From assembly GCF_038002605.1 (NCBI RefSeq), contig NZ_JBBOCT010000001.1:4216001-4280000 (forward strand): DNA of 64,000 nucleotides. The letters are read 5' to 3'. Shown here in pieces: positions 1 through 9,581 of the stretch. The notes beneath the pieces were generated by a model. It was not told where the DNA came from, made no database searches, and saw only the letters and a list, made by a program, of their open reading frames with translations. A program made the position numbers and the translations under genes. This DNA comes from Bacillus sp. FSL K6-3431 (lineage in GTDB: Bacteria; Bacillota; Bacilli; Bacillales; Bacillaceae_C). Every line of letters starts with the position of its first letter. Position 1 is the stretch's first letter.

Positions 1-1
1 C

Positions 2-157
2 TTAGGGATTTCGTGGTCATTACTCGTAGCACTTGCATATCCGTTAGTTGATATGACCGCTTATGGTGTTGAAGGGCTTTGGTTTGCGTCACCAGATGCG
101 ATTATCGTGGTTGTATTAATAAGATTAATAGGAATGTTATTCGGGATAGGGTTATAA
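2..157 (+). CDS. C-terminal end of an integral membrane protein (partial)
   Basis: The window opens inside a reading frame that ends with TAA at 155-157. The visible 51 residues are strongly hydrophobic, with two probable membrane segments, one at the start and one at the very C-terminus (ending FGIGL). The stop lies 33 bases before the phosphotriesterase-like gene, so the two are probably co-transcribed. In the E. coli yhf cluster a membrane protein of the YhfT type sits near a phosphotriesterase homologue, so a transporter for the pathway substrate is a reasonable guess. The fragment is too short to assign a family. Confidence 0.55.
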   Translation, partial: LGISWSLLVALAYPLVDMTAYGVEGLWFASPDAIIVVVLIRLIGMLFGIGL

Positions 158-190
158 GGCCAAGATTATAACATATAGGAGGAATTATTG

Positions 191-1111
191 ATGGGAAAAG
201 TGAGAACAGTTTTAGGCGATATAGATGCAAAAGATCTTGGGTTTACTTACAGTCATGAACATTTATGGACTTGCCCACCTTCAGGTCAAAAAGATCGTGA
301 TTTAGAGCTTTCAAACTACGAAGCCTCTACTAGTGAACTTTTGAGATTTAAAAGGGCTGGGGGAAATACATTAGTAGAAGCTTCTACCTTAGATTATGGA
401 AGAGATGCATCCAAACTAAAACGGATGGCAGCCGAAACCGGTGTGAATGTTGTTGCAACTACAGGTTTTAATAAGCATATTTATTTCCCGGCATGGGTAG
501 AGGCCTTAACAATGGAAGAAATTCAAGAAAAATTAGTAAGAGACGTAACAATTGGCATGGACGGAACAGATGCAAAAGCTGGGTTTTTAAAAGCTGGATC
601 CTGGGATCAATTAATACATCCTCTGGAGGAAAAAGTTACTAGAGCTGTTTCCCGGGCCCAAAAGGAAACAGGGGCACCTGTTTGGCTGCATACGGAAGCA
701 GGAACAATGGGTGAAGAAATGCTTGATATTTTGGAAGAAGAGCAAATCGATCTATCAAAAGTGGCAGTGGGCCATAGTGATCGAAATGCGGATCCATATT
801 ATCATTTACAACTTGCCAAAAGAGGGGCATATGTTCAATTTGACGGGGTAAGTAAAATAAAATATTATCCTGACAGCGTTAGAGTGGAGCTCATTAAAAA
901 TATGATTGAAAACGGATATGTGAAACAACTACTTATTTCTGCCGATATGGGACGACAAGTTTATTTACAAGCCTATGGTGGAGGGCCTGGATTTGAATAC
1001 ATCTTGAAAAAGTTCATTCCACGTTTATTAGATGAAGGGGTAAGCCGAGATGATATTCATACAATCTTTGTAGAAAATCCTGCCCGTTGGTTAGGGCAAT
1101 TTGAAGGGTGA
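191..1111 (+). CDS. php: Phosphotriesterase-family metal-dependent hydrolase
   Basis: A 306-residue TIM-barrel amidohydrolase of the phosphotriesterase homology family. Visible metal and catalytic motifs, in order: HEH near residue 22, the lysine in FLKAGS (about 134; candidate bridging carbamylated Lys), HTEAG (about 167), GHSDRN (about 195) and SADMGR (about 252, catalytic Asp). The ATG at 191 is preferred over a TTG at 188 because AGGAGGA at 177-183 sits 7 bases upstream. It is first of three tightly packed genes, with a KDPG-aldolase-like and a creatininase-like protein, and follows a membrane protein. Members of this family outside true phosphotriesterases are often lactonases or esterases. 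The natural substrate cannot be read from the sequence. Confidence 0.85.
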   Translation: MGKVRTVLGDIDAKDLGFTYSHEHLWTCPPSGQKDRDLELSNYEASTSELLRFKRAGGNTLVEASTLDYGRDASKLKRMAAETGVNVVATTGFNKHIYFPAWVEALTMEEIQEKLVRDVTIGMDGTDAKAGFLKAGSWDQLIHPLEEKVTRAVSRAQKETGAPVWLHTEAGTMGEEMLDILEEEQIDLSKVAVGHSDRNADPYYHLQLAKRGAYVQFDGVSKIKYYPDSVRVELIKNMIENGYVKQLLISADMGRQVYLQAYGGGPGFEYILKKFIPRLLDEGVSRDDIHTIFVENPARWLGQFEG

Positions 1112-1116
1112 ATAAA

Positions 1117-1743
1117 ATGACGACATTAAAAAATGGAGCAATCTGTGCCATTCTTCGCGGGGTAGATCCCGAAGATGCTATCGCAATTACAGAAACCTTA
1201 GTTGAAAATGGAATTACTATGCTTGAAGTGTCACTTAGTGAGGAAGAAAAAGCGCTTGGCTGTATTCAAAATATCCGTTCCACCTTTCAAGATGCTGTTT
1301 TTTTAGGAGCAGGTACCGTTATTCATCCACATCAGGTTGATCTTGTATTAGAAGCAGGTGCAAAATATATTATCACTCCAGGGTGGGATAGAGAGTTAGT
1401 GCGCTATGTAAAATCAAAGCAAGTAGATGTATTCCCAGGTGTTTTTACTCCGGGAGAGATTATGCAAGCCTCTCAAGATGGAGTAAATGTGGTGAAGCTA
1501 TTTCCAGCAAATGCACTTGGGGTATCTTATGTAAAAAGTCTTCAAGGACCTTTTCCAAAGGTGCATATTATGGGAGTAGGCGGCATTGATTTAACAAATC
1601 TAAACGATTATTATGATGCAGGGTGTTCTTCATTTGCTATTGGAAGCGATCTTGTGCCAAGAGGTGCTACGACAAAAGACTTGAAGGCCATTGGACAAAA
1701 AGCAAAACAGTATGTAGAGCTTATGCAAAAGCTAGGGAGCTGA
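1117..1743 (+). CDS. KDPG/KHG-type aldolase family protein
   Basis: About 208 residues resembling class I 2-keto-3-deoxy-6-phosphogluconate/4-hydroxy-2-oxoglutarate aldolase (Eda family), which cleaves 2-keto-3-deoxy sugar acids to pyruvate plus an aldehyde. Visible family features: AILRG near the start, LEVSLSEE, GAGTV, a YIITPGW segment, VFPGVFTPGE, the Schiff-base lysine in VKLFPA, and MGVGGID. The ATG at 1117 follows AAGGG at 1104-1108; the GTG at 1108 overlaps the upstream stop and lacks its own site. It sits between two hydrolases, which suggests a route in which a lactone or amide is opened and then cleaved by the aldolase. Exact substrate unknown. Confidence 0.82.
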   Translation: MTTLKNGAICAILRGVDPEDAIAITETLVENGITMLEVSLSEEEKALGCIQNIRSTFQDAVFLGAGTVIHPHQVDLVLEAGAKYIITPGWDRELVRYVKSKQVDVFPGVFTPGEIMQASQDGVNVVKLFPANALGVSYVKSLQGPFPKVHIMGVGGIDLTNLNDYYDAGCSSFAIGSDLVPRGATTKDLKAIGQKAKQYVELMQKLGS

Positions 1744-1748
1744 TTTAT

Positions 1749-2492
1749 ATGGCAGAGGTAAAAGAAATGATCAACTTGACTAGGGATCAAGTTAAAGCCG
1801 CTATAGAGGAATTTCCAGTTGCGATTTTACCTTTAGGTGCCACTGAACAGCATGGTCATCACCTTCCTTTAGGTGTCGATATATATTTAGCTGAAGGGAT
1901 CGCAAAGAAAATTTGTGAAAAAACAGGTGCGCTTTTATTACCAGCTCTTCCGTTTGGTTATTCGTGGGTATGGCGTGATATTCCCGGTACAGTTTCACTA
2001 CAACAACACCATGTTGAAGCAGTGATCAAAGATGTGGCTCATAGTGTTAGTCGATATGGGGTAAAGACACTCATCCTAGTGAATGGACATGATGCAAATA
2101 ATGCAGCAATGAAATATGCAACTAGAGAGTTAATGGATGAATTAAATATGAATGTGGTTTATTTGTTTTATCCTGACCTCAATCAAGTAATGAAAGAACA
2201 CTGTGATTCTCAACCTTGGCACGGTATGATTCATGCATGTGAATTGGAAACTTCCCTTATGCTCGCTATAAAGCCTGACCTAGTAGATATGTCTAAGGCA
2301 GTAACAGAATATCCAGATAAACCAGCTTTATATGGAAGATCAACACTATCATTGGGAGAACTAAGTAAAAGTGGAGTATATGGAGATGCCACTGTTGCTA
2401 GTAAGGCAAAAGGGGAAAAGCTTCTAAATAGCTTTGTTGATAGGATGGTTGAGTTAGTACAATTGGCTACAGATGATGTAGGGGATAAGTAA
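1749..2492 (+). CDS. Creatininase-family amidohydrolase
   Basis: 247 residues of the creatininase family, cyclic-amide or formamide hydrolases using two metal ions. Visible motifs: the LPLGATEQHGHHLPLGVD signature near residues 24-41 (metal-binding Glu, His, Asp), NGHDANN (about 117) and a HACELETS segment (about 160). The start is the ATG at 1749, 9 bases after AGGGAG at 1734-1739; a longer in-frame reading exists but overlaps the aldolase gene. Last gene of the unit, followed by a terminator at 2524-2576. Family members include creatininase, a formamide hydrolase of riboflavin biosynthesis, and mycofactocin MftE. None of those pathways is visible here, so the substrate stays open. Confidence 0.85.
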   Translation: MAEVKEMINLTRDQVKAAIEEFPVAILPLGATEQHGHHLPLGVDIYLAEGIAKKICEKTGALLLPALPFGYSWVWRDIPGTVSLQQHHVEAVIKDVAHSVSRYGVKTLILVNGHDANNAAMKYATRELMDELNMNVVYLFYPDLNQVMKEHCDSQPWHGMIHACELETSLMLAIKPDLVDMSKAVTEYPDKPALYGRSTLSLGELSKSGVYGDATVASKAKGEKLLNSFVDRMVELVQLATDDVGDK

Positions 2493-2523
2493 TACCACTT
2501 CAAATATATACTTAATGGAGTGA

Positions 2524-2576
2524 AAAATAGAGGCTTTTCATAAGTTCAAAAAACTTTTGAAGAGCCTCTATTTTAT
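2524..2576 (+). terminator. Rho-independent terminator of the php operon
   Basis: Two 12-base arms (2524-2535 and 2563-2574, core AGAGGCT/AGCCTCT) form a stem followed by TTTTAT. It lies 32 bases after the creatininase stop. Confidence 0.8.
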
Positions 2577-2678
2577 AATTCTTATAGCTTTATTGTCCAA
2601 CTATTAACTAATTCCATGTCCGTTATAAATTTTAAGTATATATGAATATGTAATGACTAATGCACATAATAATTAAAC

Positions 2679-3578
2679 TTACGTAAGTCGCGACTCATTT
2701 TTCCTTTTAAGAAATGTTGCATTACCGAAAACAATCCCCGCTAAAATGAGGGATACTCCACTCCACTGTATCAAAGTGACGTTCTCACCTAAAATAATAG
2801 CCGACATAATCACAGCAACTGGGAGTTCAGAAGCAGATAATATCGTGCCAAGTCCTGGTCCTACATATGGCATCCCGATTGAAAAAAGTAAAGGTGGCAG
2901 AAAGACGCCAAAAAAGCCAAGTAATAAACCATAAGGTGCTAATCCAAGAAGCACAGGAATATTAAATAAAAACATTGGTGGAAATAGAATCATCACAATA
3001 CTTAATGCGCCTGTTGATAGAAGTGCACTTTTGAAAATGGGCGGAACGTTATTTCCAACTGCACCACTCACTAAAATAAAGATTGAAAATGTACAGGCTG
3101 AAAGCATTCCCCAAATCATACCAATTAAAGAAAGTTCTTTAATCCCATCTACAATAAAACCTGCAGCCAAAACGGAACCCACAAGAAGAATAATAATTGA
3201 AATGAGTTTGCTTTGATTAGGCTTATTTTTATAAAAAATCCATTCAATCAATGTTCCGATCCAGATAAATTGAAATAAAAATATGATGGCAAGTGATGCA
3301 TCTACGGTTTGTAAGGACTTATAATAAAAAATTCCAGTTAAACCCATAGGAAATCCTGATATGAGCAGCTTACATACTTGCAGCATACTAATATTAAACT
3401 TCTTCTTTTTGGTAATAAGAACAATCAACCAAATAAAGATTGTTCCAAATAAAAATTGACCTCCTGCTACTTCCGCCATAGAAAAACCTGCGGAGTAAGC
3501 TAGTTTTACAAATGTTGATAAAATCCCGAAACAGCATCCTCCCAAAAAGACGATGGTTGCATATTGCCAAGTCTTCAT
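2679..3578 (-). CDS. DMT-superfamily (EamA) transporter
   Basis: 299 residues with about ten hydrophobic membrane segments arranged as two EamA repeats (roughly residues 5-140 and 150-290), typical of drug/metabolite exporters in the cytoplasmic membrane. The reading frame extends upstream to a GTG at 3605, but the ATG at 3576-3578 is preferred because AAAGGAG lies 8 bases before it. The second repeat ends with the usual pattern of a glycine-rich helix, the ILGENVTLIQWSG loop and a last helix, then a basic tail. It stands alone on the minus strand after the php terminator. Substrate not predictable; amino acids or small metabolites are usual for the family. Confidence 0.85.
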   Translation of the reverse strand: MKTWQYATIVFLGGCCFGILSTFVKLAYSAGFSMAEVAGGQFLFGTIFIWLIVLITKKKKFNISMLQVCKLLISGFPMGLTGIFYYKSLQTVDASLAIIFLFQFIWIGTLIEWIFYKNKPNQSKLISIIILLVGSVLAAGFIVDGIKELSLIGMIWGMLSACTFSIFILVSGAVGNNVPPIFKSALLSTGALSIVMILFPPMFLFNIPVLLGLAPYGLLLGFFGVFLPPLLFSIGMPYVGPGLGTILSASELPVAVIMSAIILGENVTLIQWSGVSLILAGIVFGNATFLKRKNESRLT

Positions 3579-3650
3579 TTCCATTACTCCTTTTATGAAA
3601 AACACGACTATCTACTATTTTGAAATATAAGGTGATAAGATCCCCCCTAC

Positions 3651-4076
3651 TTATCTAGGCATTAACAAAGTAAGACCGATAATTGATATGAGAGGAATGG
3701 AAAGACATAATGCACTCCCAATAAAAGCGAATGTAGTTACGATATTTTTATTTTCCTTTGTCACATCCACTTTAGTTTGTAAGAATATGTAAAAGGGAGC
3801 GAATGCCAATGCTAAAATAATGACGATTGCTGGTACAAATAATTCATTGATTATGGCGACAGGCTCGCTCATTATAAATCCAAAGACAATGAGTATAATT
3901 GGAATTGTTTCAGCAATTGCTACTCCGATGAAAAAATTTGTTTGATGCGTATTACGACTCTCAGGATTTCGTTTAATTTTATCCATGAAAATTTTAAAAA
4001 CTATTAAAATGGAAATAACAGCAAGAATAGAAGCGAACATGAACAAGTATGCAGCAGACAATGAAATAACCCCCAA
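3651..4076 (-). CDS. ATP-synthase subunit-c-like membrane protein, extended and stand-alone
   Basis: About 141 residues with four predicted membrane helices. Residues about 34-68 strongly resemble the loop and second helix of F-type ATP synthase subunit c: RNPES matches the R-x-P-E polar loop, and FIGVAIAETIPII matches the helix that carries the proton-binding carboxylate (compare MGIALVEALPII in Bacillus AtpE). The first helix lacks the glycine-rich packing motif of real c subunits, and two extra helices follow, giving about twice the usual 70 residues. No other atp genes are nearby. The start is uncertain: TTG at 4076, or TTG at 4061 which has GGGGG about 8 bases upstream. Function unknown; this is a resemblance read by eye. 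Confidence 0.6.
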   Translation of the reverse strand: MGVISLSAAYLFMFASILAVISILIVFKIFMDKIKRNPESRNTHQTNFFIGVAIAETIPIILIVFGFIMSEPVAIINELFVPAIVIILALAFAPFYIFLQTKVDVTKENKNIVTTFAFIGSALCLSIPLISIIGLTLLMPR

Positions 4077-4109
4077 CTATTTAAATATTAAAATCAAACA
4101 TAGATAGAT

Positions 4110-4264
4110 ACCTTATTTAGAAGGTAAGAACTACTAATTCTATTATTATACAGTAAACTCAAACAATTCATAGCAGTATAAGAAGCCTAGAGGTCTGATT
4201 GTATAGTGAAAGAAATACCAAGGGTTAATATTAAAATTCCTAATAAATAAAAAACATATTTCAC
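4110..4264 (-). pseudogene. Remnant of a YczE/YyaS-family membrane protein gene
   Basis: On the minus strand a GTG at 4264, preceded by AAAGAGG, opens a frame of 25 residues (MKYVFYLLGILILTLGISFT, then IQSDL) that matches the N-terminus of YczE/YyaS-type membrane proteins, where DLGAGPWDA normally follows. Here an in-frame TAG at 4187-4189 replaces the glycine codon, and the frame then reads ASYTAMNCLSL before decaying. The neighbouring MarR and GNAT genes fit this: in B. subtilis a YyaS-type gene lies beside a GNAT (yyaT) and a MarR gene (yybA). I read it as a dead, truncated gene divergent from the MarR regulator. Confidence 0.5.
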
Positions 4265-4290
4265 TTTACTCGACCTCTTTATCATTATTT

Positions 4291-4355
4291 TTGTTGTAAA
4301 TGCAACAAAACAAGGATAAACTTAATATATGTTGTTTTTATTGCATTTGCAACAA
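4291..4355. promoter_or_regulatory. Two MarR-type operator boxes between divergent genes
   Basis: Two quasi-palindromic 18-base boxes lie upstream of the MarR gene. 4291-4308 has TTGTTG and CAACAA arms around TAAATG. 4338-4355 reads TTATTGCATTTGCAACAA and matches the reverse complement of the first box at 16 of 18 positions. Their centres are 47 bases apart, and the second ends 24 bases before the MarR start. Such paired boxes are typical of autoregulated MarR genes. The divergent gene they would also have controlled is now broken. Confidence 0.6.
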
Positions 4356-4379
4356 AAATATATTCTAAGGAGTTAAGTT

Positions 4380-5376
<997 letters not shown>

Positions 5377-5531
5377 CTTGCTTTTATATTCAAAAATGGC
5401 TTTTAAATTTTTGGAAAAAGGTATAGTAGCAAAATAAAAAGGCGTCAAAAATGTGTGGAATCAGCATTTTCCCCAGGATGTTTAACGCTATTTCCAAGAT
5501 TACTTTATCTTGCTTTTATATTGTGCAAATG

Positions 5532-5559
5532 TTTGTATATCACGATTATCGTATATAAT
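5532..5559 (+). promoter_or_regulatory. Probable activator-dependent promoter of adaA
   Basis: A good -10 element (TATAAT, 5554-5559) lies 20 bases before the adaA start, with only a poor -35 match. That fits a promoter needing AdaA as activator. The remainder of 5377-5531 shows no gene. Confidence 0.4.
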
Positions 5560-5578
5560 TATGTAAGAGGTGAACACG

Positions 5579-6169
5579 GTGAAAGTGAAAAAATCAAATA
5601 TTCCTGCTGAATATTGGAAAGCCATCATTGAATGTGATCCAGCGTATGATGACACGTTTTTTTATGCGGTACAAACGACGGGAATTTTTTGCAGACCATC
5701 TTGTAAATCGAGGGAACCAAATAGAGATAATGTGCGCATCTTTCAAAATGCATACATGGCATTAGAGGGGAAATTCAGGCCGTGCAAGCGATGTAAACCA
5801 GACAACTTAACCTTGCCTGCTGATGAGTGGATTAAGCAAATCACTGAATGGATCGACCACTATTATTCTGAACGACTCACTTTAGACGTTTTAGCAGATA
5901 TTTTCCATGGTAGCCCTTATCATTTACAACGACTATTTAAACAAGTGAAGGGCATATCACCAAATGAATATACGCAGCAGGTTCGATTAACAAAAGCAAT
6001 CGAAAAATTAGAGACTACCAAGCAATCGGTGGCAGATATCGGAATGGTAATCGGATTTTCAAGTACACCGTATTTTATTACTTTGTTTAAGAACAAGTTA
6101 GGAGTCACACCGGCAGGTTATCGAAAAACATATGAGAAAAACTTGATAAAGGAGCGGGGAAACAAATGA
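5579..6169 (+). CDS. adaA: AdaA-type methylphosphotriester-DNA methyltransferase and AraC activator
   Basis: 196 residues. The N-terminal zinc domain (about 10-80) carries the four cysteines of Ada, in FCRPSC (Cys38, Cys42) and CKRC (about 71-74). Cys38 is the one that accepts the methyl group from DNA methylphosphotriesters. The C-terminal half is an AraC-type double helix-turn-helix, including SPYHLQRLFKQVKGISPNEY and IGFSSTPYFITLFKNKLGVTP (family signature). Methylation turns the protein into an activator of the ada regulon. The GTG at 5579 is preferred over one at 5570, because AGAGGTG ends 6 bases upstream. The stop overlaps the adaB start by four bases (ATGA), as in the B. subtilis adaA-adaB operon. 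Confidence 0.93.
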   Translation: MKVKKSNIPAEYWKAIIECDPAYDDTFFYAVQTTGIFCRPSCKSREPNRDNVRIFQNAYMALEGKFRPCKRCKPDNLTLPADEWIKQITEWIDHYYSERLTLDVLADIFHGSPYHLQRLFKQVKGISPNEYTQQVRLTKAIEKLETTKQSVADIGMVIGFSSTPYFITLFKNKLGVTPAGYRKTYEKNLIKERGNK

Positions 6170-6702
6170 AAGATAAGCATGAACAAATAATTGAATGGTC
6201 CATTCTAGAATACGACCGATGGCATTTATATATAGCCAAGACAGAAAAGGGGCTTTGCTATATTGGTTCACCTGGACAATCGTATGAGGGGCTTGGGGCA
6301 TGGATACAAAAACATTTTCCAAAAGCGACCCTTGTGGAAAACGAGGAGGCTTTGAAACCATATATCACCGAACTAAGTGAATACTTTGAGGGAAATCGGC
6401 AGTTATTCTCTTTGCCAATTGATATAAAAGGAACACCATTTCAAGAAGAAGTTTGGGAAGCGTTACAGCAAATACCTTATGGAAAAACATACTCCTATTC
6501 AGATATTGCTGAACTTATTCAAAGGCCTAAAGCAGTCCGTGCGGTTGGATCGGCTATAGGCTCCAACCCAGCACTTATTACGGTACCATGTCATCGTGTG
6601 ATTGGAAAAAATGGAGCAATAACAGGTTACCGGGGAGGCACGGAAATGAAGCAGTATCTTCTTCAATTAGAAGGAGGTAAGGTAAATAGGAAAGATAGTT
6701 AA
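6166..6702 (+). CDS. adaB: Methylated-DNA-protein cysteine methyltransferase
   Basis: 178-residue O6-alkylguanine-DNA alkyltransferase that removes alkyl groups from O6 of guanine in a single-turnover reaction. It shows TPFQEEVWEALQQIPYGKTYSYSDIA (DNA-binding helix region, about 87-112), the arginine-finger segment RAVGSAIGSNP, and the acceptor PCHRVIG with Cys142. A variable N-terminal alpha/beta domain precedes it; length is normal for Ogt/AdaB. The ATG overlaps the adaA stop and has AAAGGAG about 11 bases upstream. Part of the alkylation stress response; alkD at 32.6 kb is a second repair gene in the window. Confidence 0.94.
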   Translation: MKDKHEQIIEWSILEYDRWHLYIAKTEKGLCYIGSPGQSYEGLGAWIQKHFPKATLVENEEALKPYITELSEYFEGNRQLFSLPIDIKGTPFQEEVWEALQQIPYGKTYSYSDIAELIQRPKAVRAVGSAIGSNPALITVPCHRVIGKNGAITGYRGGTEMKQYLLQLEGGKVNRKDS

Positions 6703-6819
6703 AAGTACAATTGAATCCTAATCTTGACATCTCATAATTAAACTTTGTAGTAAAATAATTAATATACTCTTATCTAAAAATTGCAGGAGTAGTTTAATGA
6801 GTAAGGGGACGATTTTTTT

Positions 6820-7944
6820 ATGGATGCAGAAGTAGCAGTAATTGGTCTTGGGACAATGGGGAGTATGGCGATGTGGCAGCTTGCTCGAAGAGGGGTTTCC
6901 GTTTTAGGTTTTGAGCAGTTTGGGATTGGGCATGATCAGTCCGCTGCTGGAGGAGAAACACGTCTTTTTCGAACTGCCTATTTTGAAGGTGCTGAATATG
7001 TGCCATTACTTCAAGAAGCATATAATCAATGGAGAGAGCTTGAAAAGGAATCTGGATATGATTTACTTACTATCAATGGCGGGCTTATGATCGGTGATCC
7101 TGAAAGTGAATTCATAAAAGGGGTGATGAATAGTATTCACACGCATCATCTTGTTCATGAAGTTCTCGATGAAGAGGCAGCGAAGGAACGCTTTCCCCAG
7201 CATCGTTTATTACCGGGAGAAATCATGGTTTTAGATAAGCAAGCTGGGTTTCTGCGACCGGAACTTTCCGTTTTGGCGGCAGTGCAATCTGCTGAAAAGC
7301 TCGGAGCAACTGTGCATAAATATTCGCAAGTTCAAGAAATTGAACCGTTTGAAAATGGTGTGAGAATTAAAGCTAACAATACATATTATCGAGTGAAGAA
7401 GGTTATTATAACGGCGGGCCCTTGGACAGGTACGCTTCTTCCCGAGCTCCAAAAGCAGCTTACAATTCAGAGATTAGTGATGACATGGTATCCTTTATTG
7501 GAAAAAGAAAAGTTTAGTGTCGCTAATTTCCCAACTTTTATTAGGATGAGTCGTGGTGTTAACATTTTTGGTACCCCGACGCTAGATGGTAGCATGGTAA
7601 AGGTAGCGCTCGGTACTTTTTATGGGGAGGTTGCTAATGCGGATGCCCTTGATCGAAGTGTAGATGTTCATAGTCTGAAAAAAGTGAATGATGCAGTGCG
7701 AGAGCTTATGTCAGGATTAAATGCTGAACCAACCCGTGTAAGTGCATATATGGATGCATATACACCTGATAATGATGCTATCATAGGAACACATCCTCAA
7801 TTTAAAGATGCTCTTATATTATGTGGATTTTCAGGACATGGTTTTAAAATGGCCCCAATCTTTGGTCAAATTGCCGCGGATCTTATTACTACTGGAAAAA
7901 CGGAGTATTCAATTGATCATCTGTCGCTGACCAGATTTTTATAA
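6820..7944 (+). CDS. Monomeric sarcosine oxidase / N-methyl-L-tryptophan oxidase family flavoenzyme
   Basis: 374 residues of the DAO-fold amine oxidase family. The N-terminus carries the dinucleotide motif VIGLGTMGSMAMWQLARRG, ending at the acidic FEQ. The GHDQSAAGGETRLFR segment follows. CGFSGHGFKMAP near residue 335 contains the cysteine that in MSOX and MTOX binds FAD covalently. Length fits MSOX/MTOX (about 370-390). Reaction: oxidative demethylation of an N-methyl amino acid to formaldehyde, H2O2 and the free amino acid. Which amine is used cannot be settled by eye. It starts at the ATG of 6820 with AAGGGGA upstream, and appears monocistronic. Confidence 0.85.
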   Translation: MDAEVAVIGLGTMGSMAMWQLARRGVSVLGFEQFGIGHDQSAAGGETRLFRTAYFEGAEYVPLLQEAYNQWRELEKESGYDLLTINGGLMIGDPESEFIKGVMNSIHTHHLVHEVLDEEAAKERFPQHRLLPGEIMVLDKQAGFLRPELSVLAAVQSAEKLGATVHKYSQVQEIEPFENGVRIKANNTYYRVKKVIITAGPWTGTLLPELQKQLTIQRLVMTWYPLLEKEKFSVANFPTFIRMSRGVNIFGTPTLDGSMVKVALGTFYGEVANADALDRSVDVHSLKKVNDAVRELMSGLNAEPTRVSAYMDAYTPDNDAIIGTHPQFKDALILCGFSGHGFKMAPIFGQIAADLITTGKTEYSIDHLSLTRFL

Positions 7945-7999
7945 CCAAAAAGCTGAACAAGAGTCAGTATTTTAAAATTATTTTTTTATCAATGATTTC

Positions 8000-8033
8000 A
8001 ACTTCCTTAGAAAATAGGGAAGTTGTTTTTTCG
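8000..8033 (+). terminator. Rho-independent terminator after the sarcosine-oxidase-like gene
   Basis: AACTTCC (8000-8006) pairs with GGAAGTT (8018-8024), followed by GTTTTTTCG. Confidence 0.75.
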
Positions 8034-8080
8034 TTTAAACTAAAGCTAAAAAGGTAATAGTTTAGACAGGAGGATGAAAA

Positions 8081-9423
8081 ATGAAACATTTTGATGCAGT
8101 AATAATTGGGTTTGGTAAAGCTGGTAAAACGCTAGCGTCAATGCTTGCTAAGAAAGGAAAAAGCGTTGCAATGATTGAAAAATCAGCCGAAATGTATGGT
8201 GGAACATGTATTAACATTGCTTGTATCCCAACAAAATCGCTCGTTTATCAATCCAATCAACGTAAATATTCTATAAACATGCAATAGAAGAAAAAGATGA
8301 CTTAACTTCACTTTTACGCGACAAGAATTTTCATATGCTAGATGATCTAGAAAAGGTTACGATTTATACAGCAGAAGCAAGCTTTATAGATGAAAGCAAG
8401 GTTCAAGTAAAAACAGACAATGAACAGTTTGAGATATCAGCAGATCGTTTTTTTATTAATACTGGTTCCTCGCCAATCATTCCATCAATTAAAGGGTTGG
8501 AGCATACGGATTTTGTTTATCATTCAACGACACTACAGGCATTGGACAAGCTTCCAGAAAAGCTAATTATCATTGGTGGCGGCTATATTGGGCTAGAGTT
8601 TGCTTCGATATATGCAAACTTCGGCTCAGAGGTAACAATAATTGATCGATCTTCAGAGTTTTTACCGAGGGAAGATCGCGATATAGCAGAAGAAGTAAAA
8701 AAAGTACTCGAGGCGAAGAATATTAAAATAGAAGTAGGTAGCAAAGTAGAATCAGTAGAAAATCATGATGGAGGTGTGATTGTCTCCTATCAAACGAGCG
8801 AGAATAATCGTGTAGAAGCATATGGAGCAGCAGTGCTACTTGCTACAGGAAGAAAACCAAACACAGATGGACTAGGACACGAAAATACATCTGTAGAAAT
8901 AGATGATAAGGGTGCAATTGTTGTTAATGATTTGTTAAAGACCACAGTCGATCACATTTGGGCATTAGGTGATGTGAATGGCGGTCCACAGTTTACCTAT
9001 ATTTCTTTAGATGATTTCCGGATTATTAAAGACGGACTTTTCGAGGATGGGAAATATACGAAGAAAAAGCGTAGCAATGTACCATATTCGGTATTTATTG
9101 ACCCTATTTTATCGCATGTAGGATTAAATGAAAAAATGGCGAAGGAAAAAGGTGTTAATTACAAAGTGGTAACATTACCAGCGGCCACGATTCCACGTGC
9201 CCGTATTGTAAAACAAACAGATGGACTTTTAAAGGCACTTATAGATCCCAGCACAAATGAGATTTTAGGTTGCACATTATATTGCGCTGAATCAAGTGAA
9301 ATGATCAATACAGTACGAATCGTAATGGAAGCAAAATTGCCATACACATTTTTACGCGATAATATTTTCACACATCCTTCGATGAATGAATCACTTAACG
9401 ATTTGTTTTCTCAAATGGAATAG
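8081..9423 (+). pseudogene. RclA/MerA-like FAD-NAD(P) disulfide oxidoreductase, frameshifted
   Basis: Two pieces in different frames together give a full-length (about 447 residues) class I pyridine nucleotide-disulfide reductase closest to E. coli RclA (YkgC). The first piece (8081-8287) has AVIIGFGKAGKTLA and the redox pair Cys43/Cys48 in GGTCINIACIPTKS. The second has the NAD motif IIGGGYIGLEFAS, ATGRKPNT, WALGDVNGGPQFTYISLDD and the C-terminal THPSMNESLNDLF. The frames join if one T is restored in ATATTCT near 8270, giving RKYFYKHAIEEKDD with no stop. RclA is linked to hypochlorous/hypothiocyanous acid defence. Strong AGGAGG before the ATG. Either a recent pseudogene or a sequencing error. 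Confidence 0.8.
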
Positions 9424-9581
9424 TTAACAAACTTTTGGAGAGTTAATATCAGGTTTTTATTTACCTATATTATTTCCTGTTTTCCATAGTTAACTATGGT
9501 TTCAAGATGTCGATATTGTATAAAAAGAGACAAATTTGGGGATAAGAAGGGCAATCGGGTTCATGAAGGAGGAACACTTTT

